Assembly: GCF_000715075.1 (NCBI RefSeq)
Contig: NC_134095.1
Coordinates: 68,019,990 to 68,083,989 of the forward strand
DNA from: Nicotiana tabacum
Lineage: Eukaryota; Streptophyta; Magnoliopsida; Solanales; Solanaceae
Length of the DNA: 64,000 bases
Direction: 5' to 3'
The notes beneath the pieces were generated by a model. It ran no database searches and was not told where the DNA came from. It saw nothing but the letters and a program-made list of their open reading frames with translations. Position 1 is the first letter of the stretch, and each line of letters begins with the position of its first letter. The position numbers and the translations under genes are program-made. Below are positions 1-12,867 of this stretch, one piece after another.

Positions 1-2054
1 GGGGTGTGTAGACTTCAGAGGGGCTCCTTCAGCCCAAGCGCTATAACAAGCCAATCATGGCATAAATCAATCAGGCCCTCGACCTCATTCAGTCATGAAT
101 CAGTAAAACATGCTGCGACGTGTAGACCGATCCCATAAATATCCTCACAAATCAGGACCTCGGCCTCACTCAGTCACAAACTTCTACAGCCTCTTGGGCT
201 CTCCGAATAACAAGTTTTCAGCCCAAACAACATTGTTATGATGCATCAAAAGTAGAGTAATATAGACTGAGTTATGAAATCAATAAGTATAAACATGACT
301 GAGTATAGATTTCCAATCGAAAACAATGAGAGGATAGCAAGAAAAGACCTCTAAGGGCCAAACAACACTGGCATAAGGCCTAAACATGGCATTCAGCCTT
401 ATTTATAGAAATTCTTTCTAAAACACATAAGAAGCATGTAGTTTGAATAAAATATTCAACTTTACAATAGATACGAGACGGACTAAGTCACAATCCCCAA
501 CGGTGCACGCCCACATGCCCATCACCTAGCATGTGTGTCACCTCAAAATAGTCACGTGACACAAAATTTGAGGTTTCACACCCTCAGGACTAGATTTATA
601 ATCATTACTTACCTCACGCCAATCAAATCTCTACTCCGCGATGCTCTTGCCCCTCGACTCAACCTCCAACTGCTCCGAATCTATTCTCAACCAGTACAAT
701 ACCATCAATATGTGCTAATGGAATGAATTCCACAAGAAAAACTATCAAATTAGACCAAGAACCCAAAATTTGTTTAAACCCGGCCCCTTAGGCCCATGTC
801 TCAAAATCCAACAAAAACACAAAACTAGGTAACCCATTCACTCACGAGTCCATACATACAAAATTTATCAAAATCCGACTCCATTTGGCCCCTCAAATCC
901 TCAAATTAAACTCTCGAATTTTCAAGCCCTAAATTTCCAAATTCCTAGCTCAAATTCCTAATTAGATGTTGAATAAAATCATAGATTCATGAAATTTATA
1001 CCCTTATAGGTTAGAATCACTTACCCCAATGTTGCTCTTTTAAATACTTCAAAAAATCGCCACTCTCCCGAGTTCTTCAGACTCAAAATCGAAAATGTAA
1101 AACAAAACCTCGAGCTGGGGTTTTGCTGCCCAGCAAAACCGCACCTGCGGTCCCATTTGTGCATCTACGGGACCACTTCTGCGAAGGCCTATCCGCTTCT
1201 ACGGAGTTTCATTAAAAGTCTGTTTCTGCTTCTACGATTGCCTGACCGCATCTGCGGTCATCGCTGATGCAAGGACCAAGACGCACCTACGATCCATCTG
1301 CTCACCTGTGCATCGATTCCGCTTCCGCGAGCCTCGCATCTGCGGTTCCAACTCCCCAGGTGCGGTTAAGATAGAACCAGCAGTTTCAGTTGTATTTCCA
1401 AATTTCTAAACTCTTCGTTAACCATCTGAAATCATTCCGAGGCCCTCGGGACCTCAACAAAACCTATTAACACATCCCATAACATCAAACAAACTTAGTC
1501 GAACTCTCGAATCACTTAAATAACATCAAAACACCAAATTACCCTCAGATTCAAGCCTAAAAACTTCTAAACTTCCAAATTCTGCAAACGACACTGAAAC
1601 CTACCAAATCACCTCCAAATGACCTGAATTTTTGCACACACATCACAAATGATACTACAAACCTACTCCAACTTTCCGAATTCCATTCCGACCTCGATAT
1701 CTAATTTTCCACTGCCAACCAAAATTGCCAAGTTTCCAACTTTTGCTAATTCAAGCCTAGTTCTACCACGGACTTCTAAATCACATTCTGGACGCGCTCC
1801 AAAGTGTAAAATCACCTAACGGAGCTAACCGAACCATAAAAATCCAAATCTGAGATTGTTTGCTCATAAGTAAACATTCAGTTGACTTTTCCAACTAAAG
1901 CTTCTAAATTGGAAACTGTCTCATTCCACACCGAAACCACTTTAGACCCGAACCAACCAACATGATACGATAAAATACAGCTGAAGAATACAAAAGGAAG
2001 AAGAAATGGGGGAACGAGGCTATAACTCTCGGAACGACCGGCCGAGTCGTTACA
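1..2054 (-). repeat. Element A 3' LTR, truncated by window start
   Basis: It matches 7859-9940 along its whole length. In sense orientation it starts TGTAACGACTCGG at 2054, directly after a polypurine tract. About 0.7 kb of its outer end lies before base 1. It includes a CG-rich palindromic word array at 1141-1368. Confidence 0.9.
1141..1368 (-). repeat. CG-rich palindromic word array in element A 3' LTR
   Basis: Short words of the form CTGCGG / CCGCA / CTGCGAA recur every 15-30 bases, while flanking DNA is AT-rich. The matching array in the other LTR is at 9021-9246. Function unknown. Confidence 0.6.
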
Positions 2055-2066
2055 TCCTCCCCTCTT
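2055..2066 (-). promoter_or_regulatory. Element A polypurine tract
   Basis: In sense orientation the purine run AAGAGGGGAGGA abuts the LTR start TGTAACGAC. This is the expected position of the plus-strand DNA primer. It also lies inside the end of the pol reading frame. It is one base shorter than the equivalent tract of element B, so the frame reads past the usual stop into the LTR. Confidence 0.8.
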
Positions 2067-3368
2067 AAGCAAATGTTCATCCTCGAACGAGTCTAGAAAC
2101 ATACCTGAAGCCTCAAATAGGTGTGGGTATCTGCTCCGCATCTCCCACACGGTCTCCCAAGTAGCCTCCTCCACCGGCTGACCTCTCCACTGTGTATTCA
2201 CTGAATCTATATCCTTTAATCTCAACTTTCGGACCTGCCGCTCCAAAATAGCTACCGGCTCCACATCCTAAGTCAAATCATCATCTAACTTAACCGTGGT
2301 GAAATCCAAGACAAGAGACGGATTGCCAATATACTTTCAGAGCATAAAAACATGAAATACTGGATGCACCCCTGACAGGCTAGGTGGCAAAGCAAGCTCA
2401 TAAGCCACCTCCCTAATCCTCCGAAGCACCTCAAAAGTCCCAATGAACCGAGGGCTCAACTTGCCCTTCTTCCCAAATCTCATAACACCCTTCATGGGTG
2501 AAACCTTAAGTAGAACCTTCTCCCCAACCATATAAGACACATCACGAACTTTTCTGTCAGTATAACTCTTTTTTCTTGACTATGCTGTATGAAGCCGCTC
2601 CTGAATCACTTTCACCTTGTCCAAAGCATCTTGTACCATGTTTGTACCCAAAAGCCTATCCTCGCCCGGCTCAAACCAACCTACTGGAGATCTACACCTC
2701 TCCCATATAAAGCCTCATACAGAGCCATCTGAATACTCAATTGATAAATGTTGTTACATGCAAACTCCGCCACTGGCAGAAACTAGTCCCATGAACCTCC
2801 AAAATCAATGACACAAGCGTGTAACATGTCCTCCAATATCTAAATAGTGCGCTCGAACTGTCTGTCCATCTGAGGGTGAAAAGTTGTGCTCAACTCAACC
2901 TGAATACCTAACTCTCGCTGCACATCCCTCCAAAACTGCAATGTAAACTGAGTATCTCTATCTAAAATGATGGAAACTGGGACACCATGCAGGCGAACAA
3001 TCTCTAGGATATAAATCTCAGATAACCACTCTGAATAATAGATAGTACAAACAGGAATGAAGTGCACGGACTTGGTCAGCCGATCCACAATCGCCCAAAT
3101 AGCATCGAACTTTCTCAAAGTCCGTGGGAGTCAAACTATGAAATCTATGGTGATTCGCTCCCACTTCCACTCTGGAATATCTATATGCTGAAGCAAGCCA
3201 CTCGGTCTTTGAAATCATCTACTGACAATTGAGACATCGAGCTAGAAACTCCACTAAATCTTTCTTCATTCTCCTCCACCAATAGTGTTGTCTCAAATAT
3301 TGGTACATTTTCACGGTACCTGGATGGATGGAATACCGTGAATTATGGGCCTCCTCCAAAATCAACTC
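2055..3368 (-). pseudogene. Element A pol 3' part: integrase and chromodomain-like tail
   Basis: This is the decayed integrase end of the polyprotein, which inserts element cDNA into the genome. The stretch 2840-3118 holds the core typical of Tekay integrases (KFDAIWAIVDRLTKSVHF, then ILDRDTQF with the second catalytic Asp, then QFERT with the Glu). The stretch 2337-2540 holds the C-terminal region [15 protein letters not shown] with [16 protein letters not shown]. The chromodomain-like end follows (EPVAILERQVRKL ... EEATWETVWEMRSRYPHLF, 2130-2264). Frames change between pieces and stops interrupt them, so it cannot encode an active enzyme. The last frame continues through the polypurine tract into the LTR as far as 1878. 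Confidence 0.85.
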
Positions 3369-5505
3369 CTAAAGCCCATGTATATTGGACACACATATCC
3401 GGCCCTGCATCCCCAATACCCCATTATCACCAATAGCCACATTTTTGGCATCATCATGCAGAACCTTGTCCTTGAGGACAAGCAAGTGAGCATCATCATA
3501 ATGACGCTCGTTGATGCGATCAAATAGGGAAGACCGAGAAACCACACAAGCTAGGACCTGAATAGGCTCCGAAATATCCAATCTCACAAACTGATTGGCC
3601 AAATCCTGAACATCAACTGTAAGAGGTCTCTCCTCAAGAGGAATAAATGCAAGGCTGCCCATACTCACTACCTTCCTACTCAAGGCATCGACCACCACAT
3701 TAGCCTTTTTCGGATGATACAAAATGGTAATATCATAGTCATTTAGCAGCTCCAACCATCTCTGCTGCCTCAAATTGAGATCCTTCTATTTGAACAAGTG
3801 TTGGAGGCTACGATGATCAGTAAACACCTCACAAGACACACCATAGATATAGTGCCTCCAAATCTTCAACGCGTGAACAATGTTAGCCATCTCCAAATCA
3901 TGAACATGGTAGTTCTTCTCATATTGGCTTCAACTGGCGAGAAGTATAAGCAATCACTCTACCTTCTTGCATCAAAACACACCAAATGCCAACTCGAGAA
4001 GCATCACAATATATTGTATAAAAACCTGAAGTTGATGGCAGAACTAACACTGGAGTTGTGGTCAAAGCGGTCTTAAGCTTCTGAAAGCTCGCATCACACT
4101 CATCTAACCACCTGAAAGGAGCACCCTTTCGGGTCAATTTGGTTAAGGGTGATGCAATAGATGAAAATCTCTGAACGAACGGACGATAATAACCCACCAA
4201 ACCAAGAAATCTACGAATCTATATGGCTGAGGACGGTCTAGGCCAACTCTGGACCGCCTCTATCTTCTTCGGGTCAACCTAAATACTCTCACTGGACACC
4301 GCGTTCCCCAAGAACACCACTAAACTGAGCTAAAATTCACACTTGGAGAACTTTGCATAAAGCTACTCCTCCCTCAACCACTGCAATACAACTCTCAAAT
4401 ACTCGGCGTGCTCCTCCTGGCTATGAGAGTACACCAGGATATCATCAATGAATACAATAACAAATGAGTCGAGATATGGATGAAACACGCTATTCATCAA
4501 ATGTATGAACACTGCTGGGGCATTGGTTAGACCAAAAGACTTCACAAGGAACTCATAATGACCATAACGGGTCCTGAAAGCTGTCTTAAGAATATCCGAT
4601 TCCCTAATCTACAACTAGTGATACCCAGAACGGAGATCAATCTTGGAGTACACTCTCGCTCCCTGAAGCTGGTCAAATAAATCATCAATGCGAGGCAAAG
4701 GATACTTGTTCTTGATTGTGACTTTGTTCAACTGCCTGTAATCAATGCACATTCTCATAATGCCATCCTTCTTCTTTACAAATAGAACTGGTACACCCAA
4801 AGGTTACACACTAGGCCAAATAAACCCCTTATCAAGGAGTTCCTGAAGCTGCTCTTTCAATTCTTTTAACTCCGCCGGTGCCATACGATACGGTGGAATA
4901 GAAATGGGCTGAGTGCTGGGCACCAGATCAATACATAAGTCAATATCCTTGTCCAGTGGCATGCCCGACAGGTCTGCAAGAAATACATCCGAAAAATCTC
5001 TCACCACCGGAACTGAATCAATAGTAGGGGTCTCTGCACTGACATCTCTCACAAAGGCCAAATAAGAAATACAACCCTTCCCAACCATCCTCGGGGCCTT
5101 CAAGTATGAAATTACTCTACTGGGGACATAATCCGACGTACCCCGCCACTCAATCCGTGGCACCTCCGGGATAGCCAATGTGACTATCTTAGCGTGACAG
5201 TCCAGAATAGCATGACATGGAGACAACCAATCCATGCCCAATATCACATCAAAATCAACCATACTAAGCAGCAAAAGGTCTACTCGGGTCTCCAAACCCC
5301 CAATAGTCACCATACAAGATCGATATACGTGTTCTACAATAATCATATCACCCACAGGAGTAGATACATGAATAGATGAAATAAGAGACACGCGGGGCTT
5401 ATCACAATAATGAGCAAAATATGATGATACATATGAAAAAGTGGAACCACGATCAAATAATATAGAGGCATCCTTGTGGCAAACTGAGACGATACTTGTG
5501 ATCAT
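3369..5505 (-). pseudogene. Element A pol 5' part: protease, reverse transcriptase, RNase H
   Basis: The protease comes first, with the active-site stretch LFDRGSTFSYVS about 18 codons into the frame that starts at 5505, then VILGMDWLSPCHAILDCHAKI. The linker to RT ends PPYRMAPAELKELKEQL. RT blocks follow: [22 protein letters not shown] (4615-4800) and SFGLTNAP with FIDDILVYS (catalytic Asp pair near 4440). The RNase H begins YCDASRVGIWCVL near 3950 and its tail ([22 protein letters not shown]) is at 3660-3773. A TAA at 4804-4806 and several later stops split it. Its catalytic residues survive better than its frame. Confidence 0.87.
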
Positions 5506-6964
5506 AGCATCTGGTCTGGCTGGGAGTGCATAGAAATGGGCCTGACCACCACCTGATCGACCTTCCCTTCTAGGGTGACCCCTAGCTGGCTATCCTCCAC
5601 CCCTAGCTGACTAGGTGGGCGGTAAAGTAACTGGTGATGAAGTCGATGGCTGACTCCTCTACTGAGGTGGACCCCCATGACGATGAGGACACTTCCTCCG
5701 TATATGCCCCAACTTCCCACACTCAAAACAACCCCCTGGTGCTGGTGACGGAGGCTGAAGGGAACCCTAGCACTAGGATAACTAGTAGAAGAACCTGGCA
5801 TGGAGGAGCCCTGAACTGATGGAGCATGGGACGAACTTTGGGCTGGGAGGGCACTAAGTGATGAATGGCCTTTATGAGAACTGTGACAACCATGGCCCGA
5901 TGATGCACCACAGTAAACTAGGCGAGCTGACTGAGCATGTCTGAATGGACAACCTCTGCCGTGCTGGAACTGACCCCCATGAGGAGCACCACCGAAACTT
6001 CCAGATCTACGAGGCCTCTTGGACTCCCTCTCCACTCGCTCCTGACGGTGAATCAACTCAATGTCCCGAGCAATGTCAACAACCTCCTCAAAAGAAGCAC
6101 TAGACACCCTATCTCTAATCATAAGAATCTGCAGTTGATATGTAAGGCCATCAACGAACCTCCTGACCCTATCCCTACCTGTGGGAACCAACTAGATAGC
6201 ATGAGGGGCTAACTTAGAGAACATTATCTCATACTACGTCACAGTCATATCATCTTGACGTAACTACTCGAACTGCCTACACAGCTCCTCTCTGCGGGAC
6301 TGCGACACATACTTCTTTAGAAAGAGAACGGAGAACTGCTGCTAGGTAAGGGGTGCTGCACCAATAGGCCTGCACCTCTCATAAGCCTCCCACCAAGTAA
6401 AGGCAGCTCCCGAGAACTAAAATGTAGTGAACGAGACGCCACTAGTCTCCAGAATACCCTGGGCATCCTCGCCCTATATACCACTAAAAGGAGGAGGCTG
6501 AAGTCTACCAAACCTCTCCAATCTACGCTACTCATCATCAGGCATGGCCGGAACCACATTCCTGAGCAGGTGCAACCGGCTAGGCTGGTGGTGCCTCCGG
6601 TGTCTGAAGTCCCTGAACAACCTGCTCGGGTGTACAGGCAACGGGATCTAAGTGCCTCCCCTGACCTGGGAAGTAGCTATTATGGTAGAAATAGTGACCG
6701 CCTGAGCAAGACTGGTGCACACAGTCAGAATTTGAGCTAAGGTCTCCTGAAGGCCTGAGATAACAATAGGCACAGCCGGTGCCTAGGCTAGTCCCACTGG
6801 GGCTTCCATGGGGCGGCTGGTAGATTTGTAGGTGCTGCCCTAGCTGCTGTGCAAGCTACACCCCTGTCCCTACTACGACCTCGACCGCGACTTCGGCCTC
6901 TCACGGCCCCAACTGCTGGTACTGGTGGTCGTCTGTCCTGACCGATAGCACATGTCTTCACCAT
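5506..6964 (-). pseudogene. Element A gag, with intact zinc knuckle
   Basis: Gag is the RNA-binding capsid precursor of the element. The likely start is the ATG at 6962-6964 (MVKTCAIGQD, then an Arg/Gly-rich run). Frames in the middle carry Tekay capsid blocks (AFTWWEAYERC and EELCRQFE, with stops), then RDRVRRFVDGLTYQL at 6130-6190. A perfect CCHC zinc knuckle, CFECGKLGHIRRKC, lies at 5689-5730. Several TAG and TAA codons break the frame, so it is a pseudogene. It runs into protease without a spacer. Confidence 0.82.
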
Positions 6965-7164
6965 CTGTAAGAGAATAGAATAGTAGAAATTTAGTTACCA
7001 GAATCAACAGATCCGCAAGACAAGAATTCAAGAATGTGAAGTTTTCTTAAAGGTTCCACAGCCTCTCAAAGATAAGTATAGACGTCTCCATACCAATTCA
7101 CAAGACTCTACTAAACTTGTTCATGACTCGTGAGACCTATGTAACCTAGGCTCTAATACCAACT
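6965..7164 (-). other. Element A leader and primer binding site
   Basis: This is the untranslated leader between the 5' LTR and gag. In sense orientation TGGTATTAGAGC lies at 7150-7161, three bases after the LTR end. It is one base off TGGTATCAGAGC, the complement of the initiator tRNA-Met 3' end used by chromoviruses. No gene is visible. Confidence 0.8.
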
Positions 7165-9940
7165 TGTCATGACCCAAAAACAAATCCTGTCGTGATGGCG
7201 CCTATCATAGTACTAGGCAAGCTGACACATACCAAAACAAAACGATATTTTCAATATTAAGAAAATCCCAAAGCTATTTAATATATAACCTTCAAAAGAA
7301 ATTCAAAACAAAACAAAAGTGCGGCAAAGAAAGCCCAACATCGGGATGTCACTAGTTATGAGCATATACTAAAATCTATCAGGCAATATCGAGACTAACA
7401 CAGTCTAAAAAATAACTAAATACAACTAAAGGAAGATAAGAGGGAGAAGAGCATGGCTGCGATGGCCAGACAGCGACTTTGCAATCTCCGAGAAAATCTG
7501 AAACTAGGATAGTCAACAACTGCTACCGTGTTCAGATACGCCTGGATCTGTACATAAGGTGCAGGGAGTAATGTAAGTACGCCAACTTAGTAAGTAACAA
7601 CAATAAATAAAGGCTGAGAAGTAGTAACGAGCAACAATGCATGTAAGGTTCATATCACAATAACTCAGTAAAGTACAGTATGCCTTTAAAACCATAGTTT
7701 GAATCATAAACAGCCCCGCAGGCAAATATCACTCATAAATAGCCCCTGCAAACCTCACCATCTCTCATATACAGCCCCTAGAGTAAACCTCACCATCACT
7801 CATGCCTCGCGATCACTCAGCACTCGGCACTCCCACTCAGTAGGTACATGCGCTCACTGGGGGTGTGCAGACTCCGAAGGGGCTCCTTCAGCCCAAGTGC
7901 TATAACAAGCCAATCATGGAATAAATCAATCAGGCTCTCGGCCTCATTCAGTCATGAATCAACAAAACATGTTACAGCGTGCAGCCCGATCTCATAAATA
8001 TCCTCACAAATCATGCTCTCGGCCTCACTTAATCATAAACCTTTCCATCCTCTCAGGATATATATATATATATATAGCTCTCAGAATAACACGTTTTCAG
8101 ACCAAGCAATGTTTATATGATACATAAAAAGTAGAGTAATAGAGACTGAGTTATAAAATCAATAACTATAAGCATGACTGCGTATAGATTTTCAATCGAA
8201 AACAATGAGAGGATAGCAAGAAAAGACCTCTAAGGGTCCAACAACACTGGCATAAGGCCTAAGCATGGCATTCAGCCTGATTAACAGAAATTCTTTCTAA
8301 AACACATAAAAAGCATGTAGTTTCAACAAAATATTCAACTTTACAGTAGATACGGGACGGACCAAGTCACAATCCCCAACGGTGCACGCCTACACGCCCG
8401 TCACCTAGCATGTGTATCACTTCAAGATAGTCACATGACAAAATATCCGGGGTTTCATACCCTTAGTACTAGATTTAAAATCGTTACTTACCTCAAGCCA
8501 ATCAAATCTCTACCCCACGATGCTCGTGCCCCTTGACATGGCCTGCAAATGCTCCGAACATATTCATAACATTACAATACCATCAATATGTGATAATGGA
8601 ATGAATTCCACAAGAAAAACTATCAAATTAGACCAAGAACCCGAAGTTGGTTCAAACCCGTCCCCTCGGGCTCACATCTCAAAATCCGAGAAAAGTCACA
8701 AAACTAGAAAACCCATTCACTCACGAGTCCATACATACAAAATTTATCAAAATCCGACTACATTTGGCCCATCAAATCCTCAAATCAAACACTCCAATTT
8801 TCAAGCCCTAAATTCTCAAATTTCTAGCTCAAATTCCCAATTAGATGTTGAATAAAACTATAGATTCATGAAATTTATACCCTTATAAGTTATAATTACT
8901 TACCCCAATGTTGCTCCTTGAAATCCTTCGGAAAATCGCCTTTCTCCCGAGTTCTTCAAACTCAAAATTGAAAAAGGAGAATAAAACCTCGAGCTGGGTT
9001 TTTTCTGCGCAGCAAAACCACACCTGCGGTCCCATTTCCGCATATGCGGGACCGCTTCTATGAAAGCCTATCCGCTTCTGCGGAATTTTATTAAAAGTAT
9101 GCTTCTGTTTCTGCGATTGCCTGACAGCATCTGCGGTCATCGCACATGCGGGAACGAAGCTGCACCTGCGATCCATCTGTGCACCTATGCCTCGATTCCG
9201 TTTCTGCGAGCCTCGCACCTGCGGTTCCAACTCTGCAGGTGCGGTTAAGACAGAGCCAGCAGCTTCAGCTGCATTTCCAAATTTCCAAACTCTCCGTTAA
9301 CCATCCAAAATCATGTCGAGGCCCTCGGGACCTCAACCAAACCTACCAACACATCCCATAACATCAAACAAACTTAGTCGAACCCTCGAATCACTCAAAA
9401 CAATATAAAAACACCAAATTACCCTCGGATTCAAGCCTAAGAACTTCTAAACTTTTAAATTTCGCAAACGACGCCGAAACCTACCAAATCACCTCCGATT
9501 GACCTGAAATTTTGCACATGCGTCACAAATAATACTACGAACCTACTCTAACTTCCGAAATTCCATTCTGACCTCGATATTCAATTTTCCACTGCCAACC
9601 AAAATCGCCAAATTTTCAAATTTCGCCAATTTAAGCCTAATTCCACCACGGACCTCCAAATCACATTCCGGATGCGCTCCCAAGTTCAAAATCACCTTAC
9701 GGAGCTAACCGAACCATACAAATCTAAATCTGGGATTATTTACTCATAAGTCAAAATCCGGTTGACTTTTCCAATTTAAGCTTCTAAATAGAGGAGACTA
9801 AGTGTCTCATTCCACACCAAAACGACTCCGGACCCGAACCAACCAACACGATACGATAAAATATAGCTTAAGAACATAAAAGGAAGTAAAAATAGGGAAA
9901 CGTGGCTATAACTCTCGGAACGACCGGCCGGGTCGTTATA
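7165..9940 (-). repeat. Element A 5' LTR, complete
   Basis: The repeat runs from TGTCATGACCC at 7165 to GGTCGTTATA at 9940. In sense orientation it begins TATAACGACCC, where the other LTR has TGTAACGAC, so the terminal TG is mutated here. Length is about 2.78 kb. It holds a (TA)n stretch at 8058-8076 absent from the other LTR and a CG-rich array at 9021-9246. Open frames inside it are chance frames. Confidence 0.87.
9021..9246 (-). repeat. CG-rich palindromic word array in element A 5' LTR
   Basis: Words such as CCGCATATGCGG, CCGCTTCTGCGG, CACCTGCGG and CATCTGCGG recur through about 225 bases. The sense-proximal edge lies 694 nt inside the LTR 5' end, matching elements B and E. Confidence 0.6.
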
Positions 9941-11128
9941 AACAAGAGGACAAAATGCTCTAACTTTTTAATGTTAGATACATGATAAAATAAGGTGATA
10001 CATGTATTGAGTATATTAACATAGAATCTTTTTGGTTGATCATTTGACTAATGGTCTTAGGCCTGTAACATGTAATGAATATGCTTAAAATATGAGTATT
10101 TTAGAGTCTTTTGAAGTGCTTTAGTCATTGAAAGTTACTTTGTAATTGCTTATTGAGATAATGATGTTAATAAATTCTATTTTTTGTCTTCAAATATAAG
10201 TATGTGTGATTTAATATTTGTCATGCTTATTGGTTAACATATTTATTTATTATTGTTAATTGAATATTGTAGAGACCCATGTTATTTTTGAGTTTTGTTA
10301 CTTATTGCCTTGAATATCCTGGGGTAAGGCACAAGGAAAATCTTCGGAGGTGGTATGCTATTTTGTGTCACCAGAGGCTTCTGAGGTGATATATTGTTTA
10401 TGTCACTTCGAGGACTATGTCTCTCTAAGTGGTGTGGCTCTATTCACCTTTATTAGAAAGATCATATGCTTAACATACATATTTGATCCATGTTAATAGA
10501 AAATATGTGATTATTGATAAAATTCATACCTTGAAATAATATGATGTCTGCTAATTCTATTTTTTTTCTTCAAATATAAGCATGTGTGATTTAATATTTG
10601 TCATGCTTATTGGTTAACATATTTATTTATTTATTATTTTCAATTGAATATTGTATAAACTCATGGTATTTTTGAGTTTTGTTACTTATTGCCTTGAATA
10701 TCCTGGGGTAAGGCACAAGAAAAATCTCTACAAATGGTATAATTTTTTGTGTCACTGGAGACTTCTGAGGTGATATATTTCTTATGTCATTTTGAGGATT
10801 ATGTCTTTCTAAGAGGTGTGGCTCTATTCACCTTGATTAGAAGGATAATATGCTTAGCATACATATTTGATCCATGTTAATAGAAAATCTAGCATATGTG
10901 ATTATTGATAGAATTCATACCTTGAAATAATATGATGTCTGCTATATTTTATAATAATATTCTCCATTAAGACTAGATAGATTATTATATTGGTCATTCT
11001 ATCCTTGGTTATGTGAGAAGTATAGCCACTATAGAGTCTAAAATCTTTTTCAAATGACTTTCTCAAAATTCAAAAATTTTAGAAATATTTTCTTGTCCTC
11101 AATTAACATTAGCGTCCAAGTGGGAGAA
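9941..11128. other. AT-rich non-coding DNA between elements
   Basis: No conserved protein frame is visible. The segment is AT-rich and dominated by a 380-bp tandem duplication (10173-10943). Because it ends in a Copia-type polypurine tract it may be the non-coding 3' end of a deleted or non-autonomous Copia-type element. That is inference. Confidence 0.5.
10173..10943. repeat. 380-bp tandem duplication
   Basis: Copy 1 (10173-10552) and copy 2 (10553-10943) both begin AATTCTATTTTTT and share long blocks, for example CCTTGAATATCCTGGGGTAA, GGTGTGGCTCTATTCACC and ATTCATACCTTGAAATAA. They differ by scattered substitutions and small indels, so the duplication is not recent. No coding potential is seen. 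Confidence 0.88.
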
Positions 11129-11287
11129 TGTTAAAATTTGGACTAACGTTAATTGGTTATAGCCTGAAAGGATGTTGATGTGGTCCAAGTGATGAATTAA
11201 ATAAAAGGCCTAATTAATATTTAATTGTGTGTGTGAATAAGCAAGGCCCAATATATAACTTTTGGCCTGTGATAGGTAAACACTCTG

Positions 11288-11295
11288 TATAAATA
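11288..11295 (+). promoter_or_regulatory. TATA box of Copia-type LTR
   Basis: TATAAATA followed by GAGGCC lies about 160 nt after the LTR start, a normal place for the LTR promoter. Confidence 0.4.
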
Positions 11296-11528
11296 GAGGC
11301 CAACCCCTTATTCCCTAGCTATTAGAAAATTCTAGCATATTCTATTTTTGAATACATGGTGTAGCGGCTGATGTCCTGTCAGTCGAGTTCTCCGAACTAT
11401 GAGAGCGTGATATTCAGGAACTATGAGAGCGTGATATTTAGCGGATCGTGGAAGTTGATCTCATGCTTAACTATCGTTTGTCGTCGCTGTTGAATCGATG
11501 GCCGAGCCGCATCTGTTGGTACGATATG

Positions 11529-11529
<1 letters not shown>

Positions 11530-11581
<52 letters not shown>
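11530..11581. repeat. (TA)n microsatellite
   Basis: A pure TA dinucleotide run of about 26 units inside the Copia-type LTR remnant. Confidence 0.95.
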
Positions 11582-11585
<4 letters not shown>

Positions 11586-11615
11586 ATGTCTTAGTCTCTG
11601 CTATGGTATCACATA

Positions 11616-12867
11616 ATTGATCTTACATTATTATCAACATTATTCTTATCTTTGTTGTTGTTATTGAGAAGAAGAAGAAGAAAACGGAGAAGGAGGAGGA
11701 GGTACTATTAATATCATTATTCTTGTCTTTATTTTATGAAGAATAAGAAGAAGGAGAAGGAGGGCGAGAACGAGGATGATGAGGAAGAAGGACAAGCAGA
11801 TGAAGAAGAAGAAGAAGAATGCAAACAAATAATATGAAGTCTGTCAATCTCACTAATACATTATAAAAATTAATATTATTTAACAGTGCTAATATTAGGG
11901 TACGCACGTTGCATTGTACCTTATGCGGATGAGTATAATTTTAAAAAAATATTATTATCAATGTGTTTGTAGTTATTAAATATAAACTAAAAATAGTAAA
12001 AGTTTTTGAAACTGATATATATCGATTTTGGCCGGTCATTTGAGCTAGTATAACTATAGTAATTATAGTTATAAAATATAAGGAAAAAATTAACTAATAA
12101 GATATTTAATTGATATGAGTTAGAACACCATGCAAAAAAGAAATTTAGATATCCTATATATTTACAAAGCAAAAGACTTAGAGTCTGAGAACCTAAATAT
12201 CCATAAATATTAAAGAATTGTCACCTAATATTACCGACATTAATAACAGTTAGTTCTTGTTTATTCTTTGTGGACTTTGCCATGTAATTTTAGATTATTT
12301 TTTTATTTTTTGCAAAAAATTACATAATTCAAATAAGAAAAAGTTTTGCCCAAGGTATTTAATATGAGAATCTTTTATATATTCAGATAATGAAGAATTT
12401 AAAAGCAAAAAATTTAGTTGATTTTAACTCCTAAATATTAGAAAAAAGCTTAAGCACAAGCAATCATATTCAAAAGAAAATAAAATAAGTAGATCTAATT
12501 TGTAATCCCTATTTTGTGAAATAAAGTATTGGAAAAAAATACTAATAGTTTAAAAGATCTAAGAAACTTAAAACACTATTTTTTGAACCGAAGGATCATA
12601 AAAATCTTTTAACTAAAGTGGCAGATTCATAATTTACCTTGTCCTAATTCCTAAGTATTTGTTCATGATAATGCAATCACTTAAAAAATTAGTTGTGATA
12701 TCTAATTATAGAACACAATCGTTCTAATTCAAACAAAATAAAACATAAACAAACACACAAATAGCAATATTCTGAAACATGTAAATTAAAACTCATTAAT
12801 TTAGAAGGTAAATCATTTATTGAAAGTAAATCGTATTTGAACTTAAAGTCCTAAATATTTGGACTTC
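11616..12867. other. AT-rich non-coding stretch with purine-rich tract
   Basis: 11666-11820 is rich in GAA/GAG triplets (for example GAAGAAGAAGAAGAA) and contains an imperfect internal duplication beginning ATTATTCTT. The rest to 12867 is AT-rich with no gene, terminal repeat or RNA that I recognise. It ends at the first base of element B's LTR; its last five bases, ACTTC, would be the left target flank of B. Confidence 0.6.

Larger units (their letters stand above)
1..9940 (-). mobile_element. Element A: Tekay-type Ty3/gypsy LTR retrotransposon
   Basis: Bases 1-2054 repeat as 7859-9940, and between them lie minus-strand gag, protease, reverse transcriptase, RNase H, integrase and a chromodomain-like tail, in the order gag-PR-RT-RH-INT. 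That order places it in Ty3/gypsy; the chromodomain-like tail and the initiator-Met primer site place it with the Tekay/Del chromoviruses (family knowledge). The 5' LTR is on the right; the 3' LTR on the left is cut by the window edge, so no target-site duplication can be checked. The two LTRs differ at several positions per hundred by eye, and the genes carry many stops, so this is an old, inactive copy. Confidence 0.88.
11121..11615 (+). repeat. Copia-type polypurine tract and LTR remnant
   Basis: CCAAGTGGGAGAA at 11116-11128 followed by TGTTAAAATTTGG is the usual junction between the polypurine tract and the 3' LTR of plant Ty1/copia elements. The LTR-like part has a TATA box at 11288-11295. 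It also contains a 22-bp tandem duplication near 11394-11437 (GAACTATGAGAGCGTGATAT) and a long (TA)n run. Its 3' end is uncertain: GGTATCA near 11608-11614 could be the end or the start of a primer site. No Copia coding region is present. Confidence 0.45.

Noticed and set aside
535..726. Small open frames in the LTRs of element A (535-726, 8520-8855, 9060-9361)
   Set aside because: The counterpart LTR does not keep the same frame and no protein family is recognised.
11987..12172. Minus-strand open frame rich in Tyr, Asn and Phe
   Set aside because: Composition reflects AT-rich DNA; no homology or supporting signals.
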